A stretch of 64,000 nt of DNA. It comes from Nannobrachium achirus (Eukaryota > Chordata > Actinopteri > Myctophiformes > Myctophidae). Each line of letters opens with the position of its first letter. Position 1 is the first letter of the stretch. Position numbers and translations under genes: made by a program. This document shows positions 20,942 through 33,306 of the stretch, one piece after another. The DNA lies in assembly GCA_963921795.1 (NCBI GenBank), contig OY997653.1:22889158-22953157 (forward strand). Reading direction: 5' to 3'. The notes beneath the pieces are model-generated. The model saw only the letters and a program-made list of their open reading frames with translations, was not told the origin of the DNA and did no database searches.

Positions 20942-22046
20942 ATGTGATGATGATGACCGTAGGTCAGTCCGGCAGTCAGTCTTCCACTTTGGTCTCAAGC
21001 TATATATTCCAAGAACGAATGCACTGTCTGGTTCCGCCATGGAATTGGCTGGGCACCTTTTATGCTCCCTTGAGATGATGTGCTCCCTAATGATTGTGGT
21101 GACCCAGCAGTGGCCTTTCCCATAATTCCACCGTTCCGACAAAAGTACCATTTCTCTATAATAGCAAAAGGCTTTTAAGAATCTTAGTCAAGGTTTTCTT
21201 TTTTGTTCAGTCGAACGTCTGTTCCACCGGGACTGCTTAAAAGCCAGCGGTAGAGCGCTACAGCTTATCCCAGGGATACATGTGTAATTGAGGATGACAA
21301 AAATAGCAGAAATGTGTCCAGTTCACTCAATTTCCCATGAGTAAATGTAAAAAATAATAATGTCTCGCGTGGACTGCATGGTGCGTATGGTTTGGGTCAT
21401 CAACACAACAGGAAGTTTTGCATTCCCAAGGAACCGCTCCAATCATTATGCTAAATAGTCATTAGGAGTCATTTGGCTCTAGTTTGGAGGCTGTTGCAGG
21501 CTCGTTAGTGGACTTTCATCGCAGTTAGGGGCTCGTTAAGGACCACCAGGGTCAGATACACTGCCAGATTGCTGTTCACAGCTGTCCAATCAGGATATGA
21601 ATCTCCCATTAACAAGCTGATATGTCGGGGTTTTTAGTGGAGATAATGATGCTTGTTTGCAAGCATGAGCGTCATGCAGGGGGAAATATGACAGCATCTG
21701 GGACGGGTTGGCTTTTCTCATTCACTGGTTTCCAGTCAAAATTCATTAACTCTGCGGCTGTTCTTTTCATTTGTTGATCCGGTGAAGGCTTTTTGCCAGG
21801 GATCCAAGGCCAATAAGCGCAAGCCTGGGGCATTAAAGGGCGGCCATGGGATTTACTTTGGTTAAAATATGTTTTTAATGAATCTATTGTGGTTAAAATG
21901 GAGTTTGAAGTTACAATGGGTGACTGGGTGTGTATGTGCAGGGGCCTTGGACCAGGAGGGCCTGATAACATTTACATCAAATATCTAAATACTGAATCAA
22001 GCAAATTAAAAATTCAGTCTAATCAGGGTGTTCCCAAAAGCCTGAT
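20942..22046. other. Unassigned, low repeat content
   Basis: No bounded repeat or recognisable exon. ORFs at 20867-21151 (-) and 21672-21971 (-) have no identifiable features. One of the longer apparently unique stretches. Confidence 0.35.
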
Positions 22047-22060
22047 TAGACGATAAAATG

Positions 22061-22356
22061 TTTAGAGAAAAAGTAACGCACATCCTCCTGTCTTTGGTGC
22101 TGAGCTAAAAACTGACTGTGCAGTAGTACTAGAAACAAACAAAATAGCTCGCACTCACTTTCTCTGTAGCTCCAATTATTTTATTTAGCAAACAGCAAAA
22201 AATATACGTTTCGACCCCTAAGGTCTTCTTCAGTATGCTCAGTATGCTATCATACTGAAGAAGACCTTAGGGGTCGAAACGTATATTTTTTGCTGTTTGC
22301 TAAATAAAATAATTGGAGCTACAGAGAAAGTGAGTGCGAGCTATTTTGTTTGTTTC
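22061..22356. mobile_element. 296-bp palindromic insertion with 14-bp target duplication
   Basis: TAGACGATAAAATG occurs at 22047-22060 and 22357-22370. The insert contains a near-perfect palindrome, 22129-22359, with arms of about 105 bp. At its centre is CTGAAGAAGACC...GGGGTCGAAACG, a hammerhead-like motif. The duplication length suits a retroelement. The inverted two-copy arrangement resembles some Penelope-like insertions; this is inference. Confidence 0.6.
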
Positions 22357-22507
22357 TAGACGATAAAATGACAAAAAGTTTTTTTGAAAGTGAAATATCC
22401 CCTTTGTTTTAACCAAAGAATATCCATTACCCTACCTTAAGTTTATACTTAGTGGCACATCGGTGGCGCGCAGGGAAAATAGACACGCAGACACACTTGT
22501 AGATCAG

Positions 22508-22622
22508 CTATTTTCAATGTGTGGCACGCAACCAGCCAGGTATACTGTAAATGAGGCGTCAGTGTTCTGTTGCTATGGGTACTGATGTACAGTAACAGGT
22601 TGTTGCTGAGCAGAGAGAGTGA
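22508..22622. repeat. Left arm of a perfect 115-bp inverted repeat
   Basis: By eye identical in reverse complement to 22964-23078. Contains GGTATACTGTAAATGAGGCG and AGTAACAGGTTGTTGCTGAG. Confidence 0.85.
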
Positions 22623-22963
22623 CCACTATAATTATTAGAAAACCAAGTTACTATAGTTACTTTGTAGATTTTGATTGTTATTACAAAACATACCACTTAA
22701 CCATGTCAGCCCTATTTAAGCTTTAGCTATATGAAAATAGCCAATCGACAAGCTTGCATGAGTACTGCAGGAGTACTTTTTAATTTTAGTACTTTACTAT
22801 ATTTTTAATCCTCGCAAGAGTCGCAAAGCATTGTGAGTTTGTAGATCGGTTGATTTGATTAAACTGATTTTGATGCAAAATGTATATGAAGTCATTTAGC
22901 TGACACCAGGGGGGGCGAGACCCCATTTTGAGAACCACTGTTCTAGTTGATGAGGTTCACTTG

Positions 22964-23078
22964 CCACTCTCTCTGCTCAGCAACAACCTGTTACTGTACA
23001 TCAGTACCCATAGCAACAGAACACTGACGCCTCATTTACAGTATACCTGGCTGGTTGCGTGCCACACATTGAAAATAG
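22964..23078. repeat. Right arm of a perfect 115-bp inverted repeat
   Basis: Partner of 22508-22622, separated by about 340 bp that includes a hairpin half (22828-22850) and a 'TTTGAGAACCACTG' end at 22927-22940. Confidence 0.85.
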
Positions 23079-23181
23079 TACAATATTTGCCTCTGAGATG
23101 CAGTGGAGTAGAAAGTATTGAAAACTGGATATACTCCCGTAAAGTAAAAGTACCTCAACATTGTACTTACTTCTCCCTACA

Positions 23182-23305
<124 letters not shown>

Positions 23306-23559
23306 CACAATACTGGACAAATGAGTCATGTGGCAGGCATCAATGCACTTTTAGACAGACATATTTGTGCCAGCTTGGGTGATTAGATCTTCATGACCGC
23401 CTTCTTGTCTTGATTGTTTAAACGTGACGTCATGGGCCGCTATGCTCGATAACAGGCTCGACAAGCCTAAAGCTTATTGATACCAGGTACTTAATAGATT
23501 TGTTATCTAGCTTGTAATGGGCTCGGGTTTCATACTTTTACTTAACGTAGGACTGTCAT

Positions 23560-23830
23560 CTAAAGGGGTACTGTCACTTTAAAAAGTAATCTTAAAATAT
23601 TAGTTAATATGTTTATGATGTCATTGTGAGAATGCGCAATAAGCCAATCAAATTAATTGACTGTACTTAGACTACTTACTGCACTGGTCAGCTGTTGTTG
23701 GGGGGCGAGGGGCAGATTACACTGTGACATGAGTTTCATAGTTTCAGACTGTTTCAGACCATTTTCAGAGAGACCACGTGACCTATTCATACTATTATAA
23801 TTTCGGAGCGTGTCAGTGGGCCTTTAAGTA
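23560..23830. repeat. Dispersed repeat shared with 48898-49165
   Basis: Shared 'GGGTACTGTCACTTTAA', 'AAGCCAATCAAATTAATTG' and 'CAGACTGTTTCAGACC'. Flanked by AAGTACTTTTAC-like words, suggesting a composite. Confidence 0.7.
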
Positions 23831-24195
23831 AAAACATTTAGTACTTTTTCCACCACTGCCTACACATGACGTGACCAGTTGACATGAGACATGGAAAAGA
23901 ACACGATGCGTAGTTGGAATAGAACATCATGCAACCCTTATTATTGTACACAGACGTCAGTCTATCTGATAAAAATAGTTGGCGGTCATGGTGTTACTGT
24001 AAGAGTATCAGTTTGTGCTTACGCAGATGACAGTGATTCAACACACCTACCGGCTCAAGCAGAGAAAAGGTTAATCTAATGATAACAATAGCTTTCCGTC
24101 AATATGGGTCAAATGCATCTGTTCTATGTAGGATTAGTTTAATCAAGCTAAAACTTTGTGTGATAAATCTGCATGATTTATCGAATAGAATGCAG

Positions 24196-24198
<3 letters not shown>

Positions 24199-24262
<64 letters not shown>

Positions 24263-24330
24263 ATACATGTACTGTATGTATGTATGTATGTATGTATGTA
24301 TGTATGTATGTATGTATGTATGTATGTAGC
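24199..24330. repeat. (TA)n followed by (TGTA)n microsatellites
   Basis: (TA)n about 24199-24253, a short CATA stretch, then (TATG)n 24276-24327. Confidence 0.95.
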
Positions 24331-26586
24331 CTATGTAGCCTATGTATGTAACATACGTACGTATGTGCACATATACCCTGTACACTTACACAGTATGTTG
24401 GTTTGTTTACTGTGTTTACATTAGAAAACAACGTCATCTGGGGATCCCCCAACAATCATTTAAGGACCCCCCTGGGGGTCCCGACCCACAGTTTGAGAAC
24501 CAATGCCGTAATGTACCTGCTACAGTAACACAAACGGTAAAGTGCCCAGATTAAAGCATCACCGTATAGGTTTGGCATTTTCCCTGTGGTTTGAGTTGGC
24601 GGGTAAAGGTCAGGCCTAGTGTATTATGTAGAGGGGATGCGGTCATATCAGGCTAGTGATCATGTCAGCCGCTCCAAACCATCAGAATCAAAGGACTGAC
24701 CTTTTACACATCATACATCTACAGTATAGTGCACACAACGTGCATGATTTAAGGGCACTGTGTCATGTAAGTATACTGTAGATTGCAAACGAAAAAGATT
24801 GCAAAGGAAAAAAAAGTGTCTTAAGGACACGGTCACCACCACACTTTTATTTTAACTATGAGGGCGGATTCTGCCAATGCATTTCAATGGGAATTTTTTG
24901 CAGAAATCCGCAAGGGGTAATCGCATCGCAATTATATTGAGATCATCGCAATGGTTTTGCATAATCGTCACGCACATTTTCCTAAAGATAGTGGAAACAG
25001 CAGATCTACAAGCTCAACACGCCATGCATAAGCTACATTTCCACTGTAGTTTTAGTTAGTACATTTTGGCCACATACACATGGGAATCTGGGAAACAGTG
25101 GGTTAATGACTGGGCTGCAGCATCAAAGGTGTGTGAGCGTGAGTGTGCAGCCCTGACTGAGAGGGATCGAGGTCATTTCCAAAGCCAGGAGGAAGGAGAA
25201 GAGTCTGGGGACGGTTGTGTGTATGCGATTCCCTGTGACAAATTATGCACGTCATATGCCCCCCCCACCACTCCACAAAAAGGCGGACGTGCCAACTCGC
25301 CCCGGGCGGGTGCCCGTGCCAAAGCAGCCGACGGTTCATTGACAAGCACAGCATCCAAGCTGGCAAGCTGTGGTGGTGGATTTTGGCTTGGGAGGATGTT
25401 ATCGCTCAATGACATGTGATCTGTATGTGTGTGTTTTTGTGTGTGTGTGACTTCAGATGTGTCTTGCAAAAATGGAAGTTCCTTGTGACTTGACTTGGAC
25501 TTGACTTGGACTTTACTTGGAGGATTCTCGGCATGTGTTTATTGATATCGTCTCTGTATATTTCAAGAAGCGCACACATATACAATTAAACTGAAAACAA
25601 AAAGTTATGACATTTGTGTTTGGAGGAGTATTTCTCTGTTGTAGCAACCTTTCTTTCTTTTTTCTGCTTCTTTTCCCCCTAAATTTAGAGCAGCCAATTA
25701 TTTTTTACCCATTCTTTCTCCCCAATTTAGTTATTGTGCCAATTGATGCCTCCCCACACACATTTCTGTGTTGTCACTGCTCATCAACGTTCTATATTTC
25801 TGCCTGTTTTTCCTCGCTATTCTCGGTGTCTCTGTCTGTCTCTCAATTACACTTTTCTCTTTCTCTCTTTCCTTCTGTCATTCTCAGTCTTTTCTCCCCT
25901 CTCTTCCTCTCCCTCATCTGCTGATAAGAAATGTCATTCCCTGATTCTATATCTGCTGCTATTCACTTCATTCTAGTACACAAATCCTACAAATTGTCTC
26001 CTAAGTGGCCACTGCCGGCTGCGGGCAGATCTCGCAAGCATCCTATTACTACCGCTAGTCCGCTACATCCCGCAACATTGTGTTGCTGAGACAGAGAAAG
26101 GTTGATACCCTAATAAAGTAGATTCCTCCTGATTTGTCTCTCTGAAAAAAATACATTTTAGAATGACATTTGGCGAATATTGTGTGGCTTGTGACGATCG
26201 GGTCCAATATTTAGTTCAGTGACGATGGGGCTAAAGAATGGTTCAGTAGGTGTTCTGTGTTCACGTTCACTAGAGAATCTAGAGAAACTAGTCACTAAAA
26301 CTAAAACTTTTCAAATGACTAAAATGTGTCAAAAGACTAGGACTAAAACTACATCAACATTTCCAGTCAAAGTCAACACACTGGTCTTGTTATATTTGAC
26401 TCATGGCTTTTGTTGCTTTTTCTGTTCTCAAATTCTCTGACTTTTTCCCTGAAACTGCAACGCGCCGGGAGCTTGTACTAAGAATCATTTCACCCACTCT
26501 GTTACACCCATAGGCCTACGTGTGATGTGACAGTAAACAAGTTGGAGTGGAGTCTGGTCTCACTATCACCCCAACATTTAAAGTAG

Positions 26587-26587
<1 letters not shown>
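24331..26587. other. Unassigned, with small repeat fragments
   Basis: 24445-24508 is a GGGGGTCC...CAGTTTGAGAACCA fragment. A hairpin half is at 24992-25030. 25607-25920 is pyrimidine-rich. 26165-26280 belongs to the GTGTGGCTTGTGACGATCGG family also at 39575-39690, 55790-55860 and 57960-58075. The 25066-25419 ORF has no recognisable domain. Confidence 0.45.

Positions 26588-26659
<72 letters not shown>
26588..26659. repeat. (TC)n microsatellite
   Basis: About 36 units, next to the CpG-rich array. Confidence 0.97.
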
Positions 26660-26663
<4 letters not shown>

Positions 26664-26686
26664 GGTGAAGTTTTCCTCAGTAGGAG

Positions 26687-27806
26687 CGAGATCATTTAGC
26701 GACCTACAACCGGGTCGCGACGTGGTCGGTAGTTTTCAGCGACCGGGTCGCTAAATCGAGCGACCGGGTCGCTAAATCACCGACCGCGCCGCTAAATCGA
26801 CCGACCCGGTCGCTAAATCTACCGACCTGCCTGCAGTTTTAGGTCGGTAGATTTAGCGACCCGGTCAGAAGATTTTGCGCCCCAGTCGGTCGATTTAGCG
26901 ACCCGGTCGCTCACTTTAGCGACGCGGTCGGTGATTTAGCGACGCGGTCGGTGATTTAGCGACCCGGTCGGGAGGTTGCGTGGCAGGTTAGCCTAACTGA
27001 GGTAACGGTCGGGAGGTTGCGTGGCAGGTTAGCCTAACTGAGGTAAGGTTACTGAGGTTAGGTTTAGGGTTAGGGTTAGGGTTAGGGTTAGTAGGTCGGT
27101 GGAAGCGACCACCGGTTGGTGGATTTACCTACCCGGTCGCTGGATTAGCGTCCCAGTCGGTGGAATTAGCGTCCCGGTCGATGGAATTAGCGTCCCAGTC
27201 GGTCGATTTAGCGACCCGGTCGCTCGCTTTAGTGCCGCGGTCGGTGATTTAGCGACCCGGTCGCTCCATTTAGCGACCCGGTCGCTCGCTTTAGTGCCGC
27301 GGTCGGTGATTTAGCGACCCAGTCGCTCCATTTAGCGACCCGGTCGCTCGATTTTGCGACCCGGTCGCTGAAAACTACCGACCACGTCGCGACCCGGTTG
27401 TAGGTCGCTAAATGATCTCGCCCTCTCTCGTTTTCCTTCACCTTTTACCGAAAGCAAAAAACTGGAATGAATGGACCGTCCCAGTCGGTGGAATTAGCGT
27501 CCCGGTCGATGGAATTAGCATCCCAGTCGGTCGATTTAGCGACCCGGTCGCTCGCTTTAGTGCCGCGGTCGGTGATTTAGCGACCCGGTCGCTCCATTTA
27601 GCGACCCGGTCGCTCGCTTTAGTGCCGCGGTCGGTGATTTAGCGACCCAGTCGCTCCATTTAGCGACCCGGTCGCTCGATTTTGCGACCCGGTCGCTGAA
27701 AACTACCGACCACGTCGCGACCCGGTTGTAGGTCGCTAAATGATCTCGCCCTCTCTCGTTTTCCTTCACCTTTTACCGAAAGCAAAAAACTGGAATGAAT
27801 GGAGAA
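26687..27806. repeat. CpG-rich foldback/tandem array of AGCGACCCGGTCGCT units
   Basis: Dozens of near-self-complementary units (TTTAGCGACCCGGTCGCT and variants). The left arm 26687-26790 is the reverse complement of 27334-27421 and 27662-27749. A 328-bp unit is tandemly duplicated (27151-27478 and 27479-27806) and nearly identical; both copies encode the same 70-aa minus-strand translation. Telomere-like repeats sit at 27058-27092. CpG-dense, unlike the flanks. No gene. Confidence 0.85.
27058..27092 (+). repeat. Interstitial telomere-like TTAGGG repeat
   Basis: (TTAGGG)4-type run, preceded by TTACTGAGGTTAGG, which also precedes the runs at 34716 and 15177. Confidence 0.85.
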
Positions 27807-28270
27807 TGAATGCACTTTAGGTGCTGCTGCGGTTGAGATACTGAGAATCATTTATCTCAAGTACACACAACCAACTTGTTAATGTCATCCACTCAAAAAA
27901 ACTTTGATATCTATAACTTTTGTACATTTTGAATACCTGCCTTTTACTTGTAACAGACTATTTCTACATTGTGGTCATGATACTTTTACTTAAGTAACAC
28001 ACAAGTCCATCACTGCTCGTGAGCAGCTACCGGGTAGTTTTGTGTACTTTTGGGTAGGCCTACTTTGGGGCAATTAGTAGGACCCCTCACAATCTTTACA
28101 CTGTCAGAGACTCAACTTGTGTGACTCTGCGTGTCAGCGGAATGCCACAAATCCCCAAAGCAGAGGATCATGGAGATGCATAACGCTGTGAAGCATCCCA
28201 GCGGCTTGTGTCACTCGCTCCAGTCGGTTAAGTACACGGGTCCCTCGCTTCAGCCTGGCATTGATGGACG

Positions 28271-28830
28271 CGAGCCTGTCCCGTGTCTGACGCGATATGC
28301 TGGAAATAAAAGCTGATTAGTGTCAGGCTCAGCGAGTTAAAGAGAATGCACTTCGTAGTTTTGACGGCTGTTTTGTTTTTGACGCATCGATGTACAGATT
28401 GACACTCGACAAGAGGGCGACGAATGCATCAAAATGACCTTGCATCATTTCACGGCCTGTCCCGTGTCTGACGCGATGTGCTAGAAAAAAAAGCTTATAA
28501 ATGTCAGGCTCAAAAAAAGCTGATAAATGTCAGGCTCAGCAAGTGAAAGAGAACGCATGTATTGGTTTTGACGGCTGTTTTGTTTTTATCGCATTGATGT
28601 ACAGATAGACACTCTCGACAAGAGAGCGACGAATGCATCAATAGCCTCATTTCACGGGCCTGTCCCGTGTCTGACGCGATGCACTGGAGAAAGAAAAAAG
28701 CTGATTAGTGTCAGGCACAGCAAGTGAAAGAGAACGCACGTCTTGGTTTTGACGGCTGTTTGATGTGCAGATTGACACTCTTGACAAGAGAGACGAATAC
28801 ATCAAGATGACTTTGCCTCATTTTACGATT
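28271..28830. repeat. Three-copy tandem repeat (about 190-bp unit)
   Basis: GCCTGTCCCGTGTCTGACGC recurs near 28274, 28452 and 28659, each followed by 'AAAGCTGAT...GTCAGGCTCAG', 'GACGGCTGTTT' and 'GATGTACAGATTGACACTC'. Units differ by small indels. Confidence 0.85.
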
Positions 28831-29139
28831 TGCCAGGCAGGCAGCTGTAGCAGCACAGTCTCTTTACCACACTGCATGATGGGGATGCAGACCAGAGGCA
28901 GAATTGAGCAGGATATTTGCTGACTTTGAATCCCGGAACGCTTTTGTGATCTATTTTGCTCCATACAGTGGTGGGATAGGTCGGGGTAGCTTGTTGTCAG
29001 TATCGACTGAAAGCATCCATCCCGTTTTCAAGGCACCTGGGAGATGGATTGCTGAGGAAGTCCGCAACACCATCAGATTCCTATCCTAGTAGCATACTTA
29101 CCTTGTGTCTTAGAAGCCCAAACCGTGCTTCTCAAATGC
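28831..29139. other. Unassigned
   Basis: Lies 3' of the minus-strand tRNA-like sequence and may be the body of that SINE. A short plus-strand ORF (28904-29089) has no family features. Confidence 0.3.
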
Positions 29140-29225
29140 TGTTGGCAGTGTTGGCTGTGCCCGGGATCAAACCCAGGACCTTGTGGTCCAAAGGCGAGTG
29201 CTCTACAGAGTGATCTACACGGACA
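29140..29225 (-). repeat. tRNA-like sequence (SINE head or tRNA pseudogene)
   Basis: The reverse complement shows D-arm-like TAGATCACTCTGTAGAGCA, anticodon-stem-like GCCTT...AAGGT with an eight-base loop, and a T-arm CCTGGGTTTGATCCCGGG followed by CA. The eight-base anticodon loop and imperfect acceptor pairing argue against a functional tRNA. A SINE head or pseudogene is more likely. Confidence 0.55.
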
Positions 29226-29549
29226 AGTGGGCTTCTTCTAAATTCAGTACAACAATATGAAGCATAATGTCCATGACCGAGTTATAAAAAACAATATATC
29301 ATGTTAGGCCAATTGCTCACCTAAGAGCACATACCGTACCACAAAGACGCCAAAACATTGCTCTTCAAAAAACAAAAACAAAACCACATATCAATGAGAA
29401 TACTGGTACATTGTCTATGGAGACAAACTTTTACCTCTGTTATAATGATCTTTGGATTCTAAAAGGGTGAATGATATTAATGTCATTGGCCCCATGGTGA
29501 AATCAACTTCTTCTGGTGAGCCAAACGCTCCATGGAGAAGTTCTGCATA

Positions 29550-29552
29550 AAA

Positions 29553-29596
<44 letters not shown>
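29550..29596. repeat. (GAAA)n microsatellite
   Basis: About 11 units. Confidence 0.95.
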
Positions 29597-29597
<1 letters not shown>

Positions 29598-30959
29598 GGA
29601 GAAAGAAATAGTGCAGAAAGCTGAGTGTAAATAAAATGTGACTTCATTCCTATACAATCTGTAATGGAAAAGTGCGAGGCAATCTTTCTTCTCTGACATC
29701 ATCACCATAAACATGAATAATGCCCATGCACACTTTGTTTTTGCCACTGTTGATAAGCTTAGCTGACTAATGCCCCCCCGGCCCAAATGGCCCCAAATCT
29801 CCTTTCCACTGATAAATGCAATGAATCCCTAAAGTACCGTAATTAGGGATACAATTGCAATACATTAGACCGGAGTTTCTCAAATGCGAATGAGAGTCTA
29901 TACTACAGGGGTTATGTGAGAAGATGGAAAGATTTATTTTACTGTTATATTTGCTGTCAATACTGATGAGGTTAGTGACAAACTTTGTGTAAACCTGCTG
30001 ATCCGTAAATTCAATCACAAAATTGACTTGCAGAACTGAATAGAAAACAATACTTATTTGGCGTTATTGTATTTGAAATGTCACCACAGTTTATATTGTA
30101 TAATGTAAAGTTATATTCGTCAAAAGGTGGGTTATTGTTCATTCTATGGTTTTCTATTGCAGGCAACGACAAAAAAATCAGTCAGGTTAAAAAGTTTGAG
30201 ATCGCTGCATTATAGGGTACAGACACATCAGAGTTTGATTCTGCATATATAGTATGCAGAGGATTCTGCAGGTGCTTTTCAATGGGAATGGAGCGGTTAG
30301 ATCATCGCAGAGCAGAGGCGATGATTGACAGGCAAAATCTCTCAACAGCGACACCCGCAGGTAAAGAGGTATTTTTTTAATTTCAACTCAAAAGGCCTCA
30401 GAACACAGAGAGAGAAAAAAACCCTGCCATGACTCACTTGGATGGATTTTTCAGTTAAAACATTTGAATACACGTTTGAAGGACAATGATAAAGACTTTT
30501 ATGTTTTGTTAAAAACAGCATGTCATGAGACCTTTAAAAGTCATCATCAACATGCTGTCTTGACACCCTGCCAATGAGCATCCCTAAACATTTTATACTG
30601 TATCTGCTTTGGCAACAGACTTTCTGCTAATACTTTTCCCTCCCATCAGGCATCTATCCAACATTGTAAACGGCAGTGATTAAATCTCTAATAAAGAAGA
30701 GTAGCCTGAGTTATTTTTGTAATTAGCAGCTACCGACCCATATCAAATCTATCCTTAATAGTTAAAATAATTGAAAACGTTGTCCCAACAACTTAACTTT
30801 TTTTTTTTTTTTTTTTTTACTTCAAAAGTTTTCTCAAATTCACTTTGAAATGGCATAGGCACGTACATGGAATACAGCAAACTCTCAATTCAAAAGCTGT
30901 GTCCGAAATCACTCCCTATATACTCACTATAATAGTGATGATTACGCCATTTTGTAGTA
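29597..30959. other. Unassigned
   Basis: T run 30800-30819. No gene; ORFs are shadows of simple sequence. Confidence 0.35.
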
Positions 30960-31330
30960 TACTTTATAGCAGTTGGCACAGGGGAGGGTATCACTGGCAC
31001 ACTGGCAGTAAACATTTAAACAATTTTAATTAAGTCCTTCACATCCGTAAGCAAATTGGATCCTGCACATTCAAAACTCAGAACTCTGGTTAGGGAGTCT
31101 AGGAGATAGATGAGGTTATTGTTGAGTCTAATGATCGTTACAATGCCCTGATGTGAATATTTCAAAAGAAGTAGAACAAATACATGTCGTCAACAAATCA
31201 TCAGGACGATGATACACGGAAGAAGAAGAAAGGTTGTTTTATTTATGGACAGTCAGTGTGAAAAGGCCCACTGACTATCAAGAAGATAAAACATGACACT
31301 TCATGTCGATAAGTTTGCTGACACCTGCTA
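30960..31330. repeat. Dispersed repeat shared with 40604-40928
   Basis: Common words: 'ATCCTGCACAT', 'GGGAGTC.GG.AGATA', 'TGAC...AACATG(A/G)CACTTCA' and 'TTGCTGACA/CCT'. The right end resembles CAG.GGTCAGCAA-type hAT ends. Confidence 0.55.
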
Positions 31331-32550
31331 ATGCTATACAATAGTAAGTAAATACTGTAAGTAGGTCGGAGAGGCTTATTGTCAGTATCAGCCAAAAATG
31401 CCGAAGCCTATCCCTGCCGAAAACGCCGAAACCTATATATCAGGTGGAAACCTTGTATGTCCAAACCTTGTATGGCTCAAATGTATTTATTATTTAGTCA
31501 CAAGTTGTTAATAATTTTCATTGGTTCAATATTTAACAGGCAAAAATAAATAAATAGTAATTAAAAAATGGCAAGCATTGTTGATCGTACTTGTAGATCT
31601 ACAGCTTCTAGATCTATTTGTGCGCTTTTGTATAAAACTGTAGAATGACGAAGAAATTACCATATGATACACGTTATGTGCCGTCTTGAGAACTTTTGCT
31701 TTTCAAATATTGATTGATAAAATTCAGGCAAAAAGAGAGAGAAAATGCGTTGTGCGAGATTATGTGTTAATTAATCATCACCTTGAGAGCCTTTCCTTCC
31801 AAAATTCAAGTGGAGCAAACAGATGAAATTGCCTAATCTGCACACTACATGCAGTATTAATGTATACACTAACACTGACCTATACACAGAACAATGCACA
31901 CAATGGCAGTTTTCTGTTCTGTAGCGTTCATAATAATGTAGTCCAATGCGTCTCATTCTCTTTATGCTAACTACGTCATGGTGCACTAGACACTCGATAG
32001 CCTCTCATCTAGAGCTCTATGCCCTACTGTCTGAACTCACAGAGTAGATTGATAATGCATTGATTGATTTTCATCCTCTTTTGTAAAGTGCCATTTTTGC
32101 ACTGTATGTGTGAACTCTATGACTCAGACTGAGACAGTGGATTGTTCCTATACTTCAGTGGTGGAAAAAGTAAAACATGTTTTTACTTAAGTCAAAGTAT
32201 CAATACTGCAATGTACAAACACTCACAATATAATATATTAGTATGTTTAGCAAACATTCAAAATGTTTGCTTTGAAAATGCAGTATATATTTTCAGACAA
32301 GCAGACATTTTTCACTAAAATCTTTTCTTCTGGGGCTCCCTGGCACGACATGGTTTTGAGATGCGGGTCTGCAGCCAATTATACATTTCGGGGGTCCTTG
32401 TATGAAGATGTTTGAGAACCACTGGTGTAGTGGATTGATTGTCCCTGAACTGCAGTGGTCTGGTTTCTCTGAGAGAGCAGTGATTCTCTGTAGCTGCGGA
32501 GGTACGATTGATTCTCCTTAACAGCAGTGATCTTGGTCATTCTCCCTAAT
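31331..32550. other. Mostly unassigned
   Basis: 31595-31615 is a short AGATCTACAAG-like word. 32155-32290 is a TACTTAAGTAAA-type fragment. 32310-32432 is a GGGGCTCCCTGG...TTTGAGAACCACTG end. No gene. Confidence 0.45.
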
Positions 32551-33306
32551 TAGTCCCCCCAGGAATCCGCGATTCCGCGATCGCAGAATTTTTCGCGGAA
32601 TTCGCGACCACCCGCGGATTTCTCGGCCGTTCGCGGACTTTTCTGACGTCCGCGGAATAGCGGTCGCGAGTGGCAGCAGAGCGGCGGGAGTAGTCATTAC
32701 TACTATTATAAAACAATGTGTACATGGTCTGGCAAGTGGCCACTTCATACAGAGCCTGGGGAATAGCTTAGCTTCCTCCTGCTAGTTGCACTGACGCTGT
32801 ATTGGTCCGGTCCCACATTCGTTCCTGACAGAAACTGTGTCCTGATCTATAGTTCCTCTCTGCCTCTATAATGGTCCTGGCAATAACAATGCTAATACAG
32901 AAGAGAATAAATAAATATTACACCCATACTAGGTAGTAGGTAGGCTATCCTCTAAAATGTGGTTACTATGGGCATTGGTTAATTTGCATGACAATATAGT
33001 CTTTGCAACAGAAAGTAATTATTAAAAACAATAACAATTAAAAAAATAATAGATTTAATATTAGATTTTTATTCTCAAAAATGATTATTTGATTATTCTA
33101 ACCACTAATTACAATTAATTGTAGCTATTTCATGAAGGGTTTTACTTGATTATTAGAACTATATCATTTTTAGCTTGATAACTGGTCATTTTAGGTTGTT
33201 TATTAATGTCCGCGGAATCAAGAATTGTTCACCACAGAATTCCGCAGAATCAGGATTGTTCTCCGCGGAATAAAGCATTTTTCTCCGCGGATTCCTGGGG
33301 GGACTA
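32551..33306. mobile_element. TIR element with TAGTCCCCCCAGGAATCCGCG ends
   Basis: TAGTCCCCCCAGGAATCCGC at 32551-32570 and its exact complement at 33287-33306. The 756-bp interior has CCGCGGA-rich subterminal words on both sides and no complete transposase. An ATTAATTG-rich core suggests a non-autonomous element. Confidence 0.8.

Noticed and set aside
25066..25419. 117-aa plus-strand ORF with overlapping minus-strand ORFs
   Set aside because: Open in three frames because the region is moderately GC-rich; no domain seen.
27229..27769. Two identical 70-aa minus-strand ORFs
   Set aside because: They arise from the tandem 328-bp duplication of the CpG-rich array; the translated sequence only reflects the GCGACCCGGTCGC units.
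29140..29225. Functional tRNA gene
   Set aside because: Eight-base anticodon loop, weak acceptor pairing and SINE-like surroundings.
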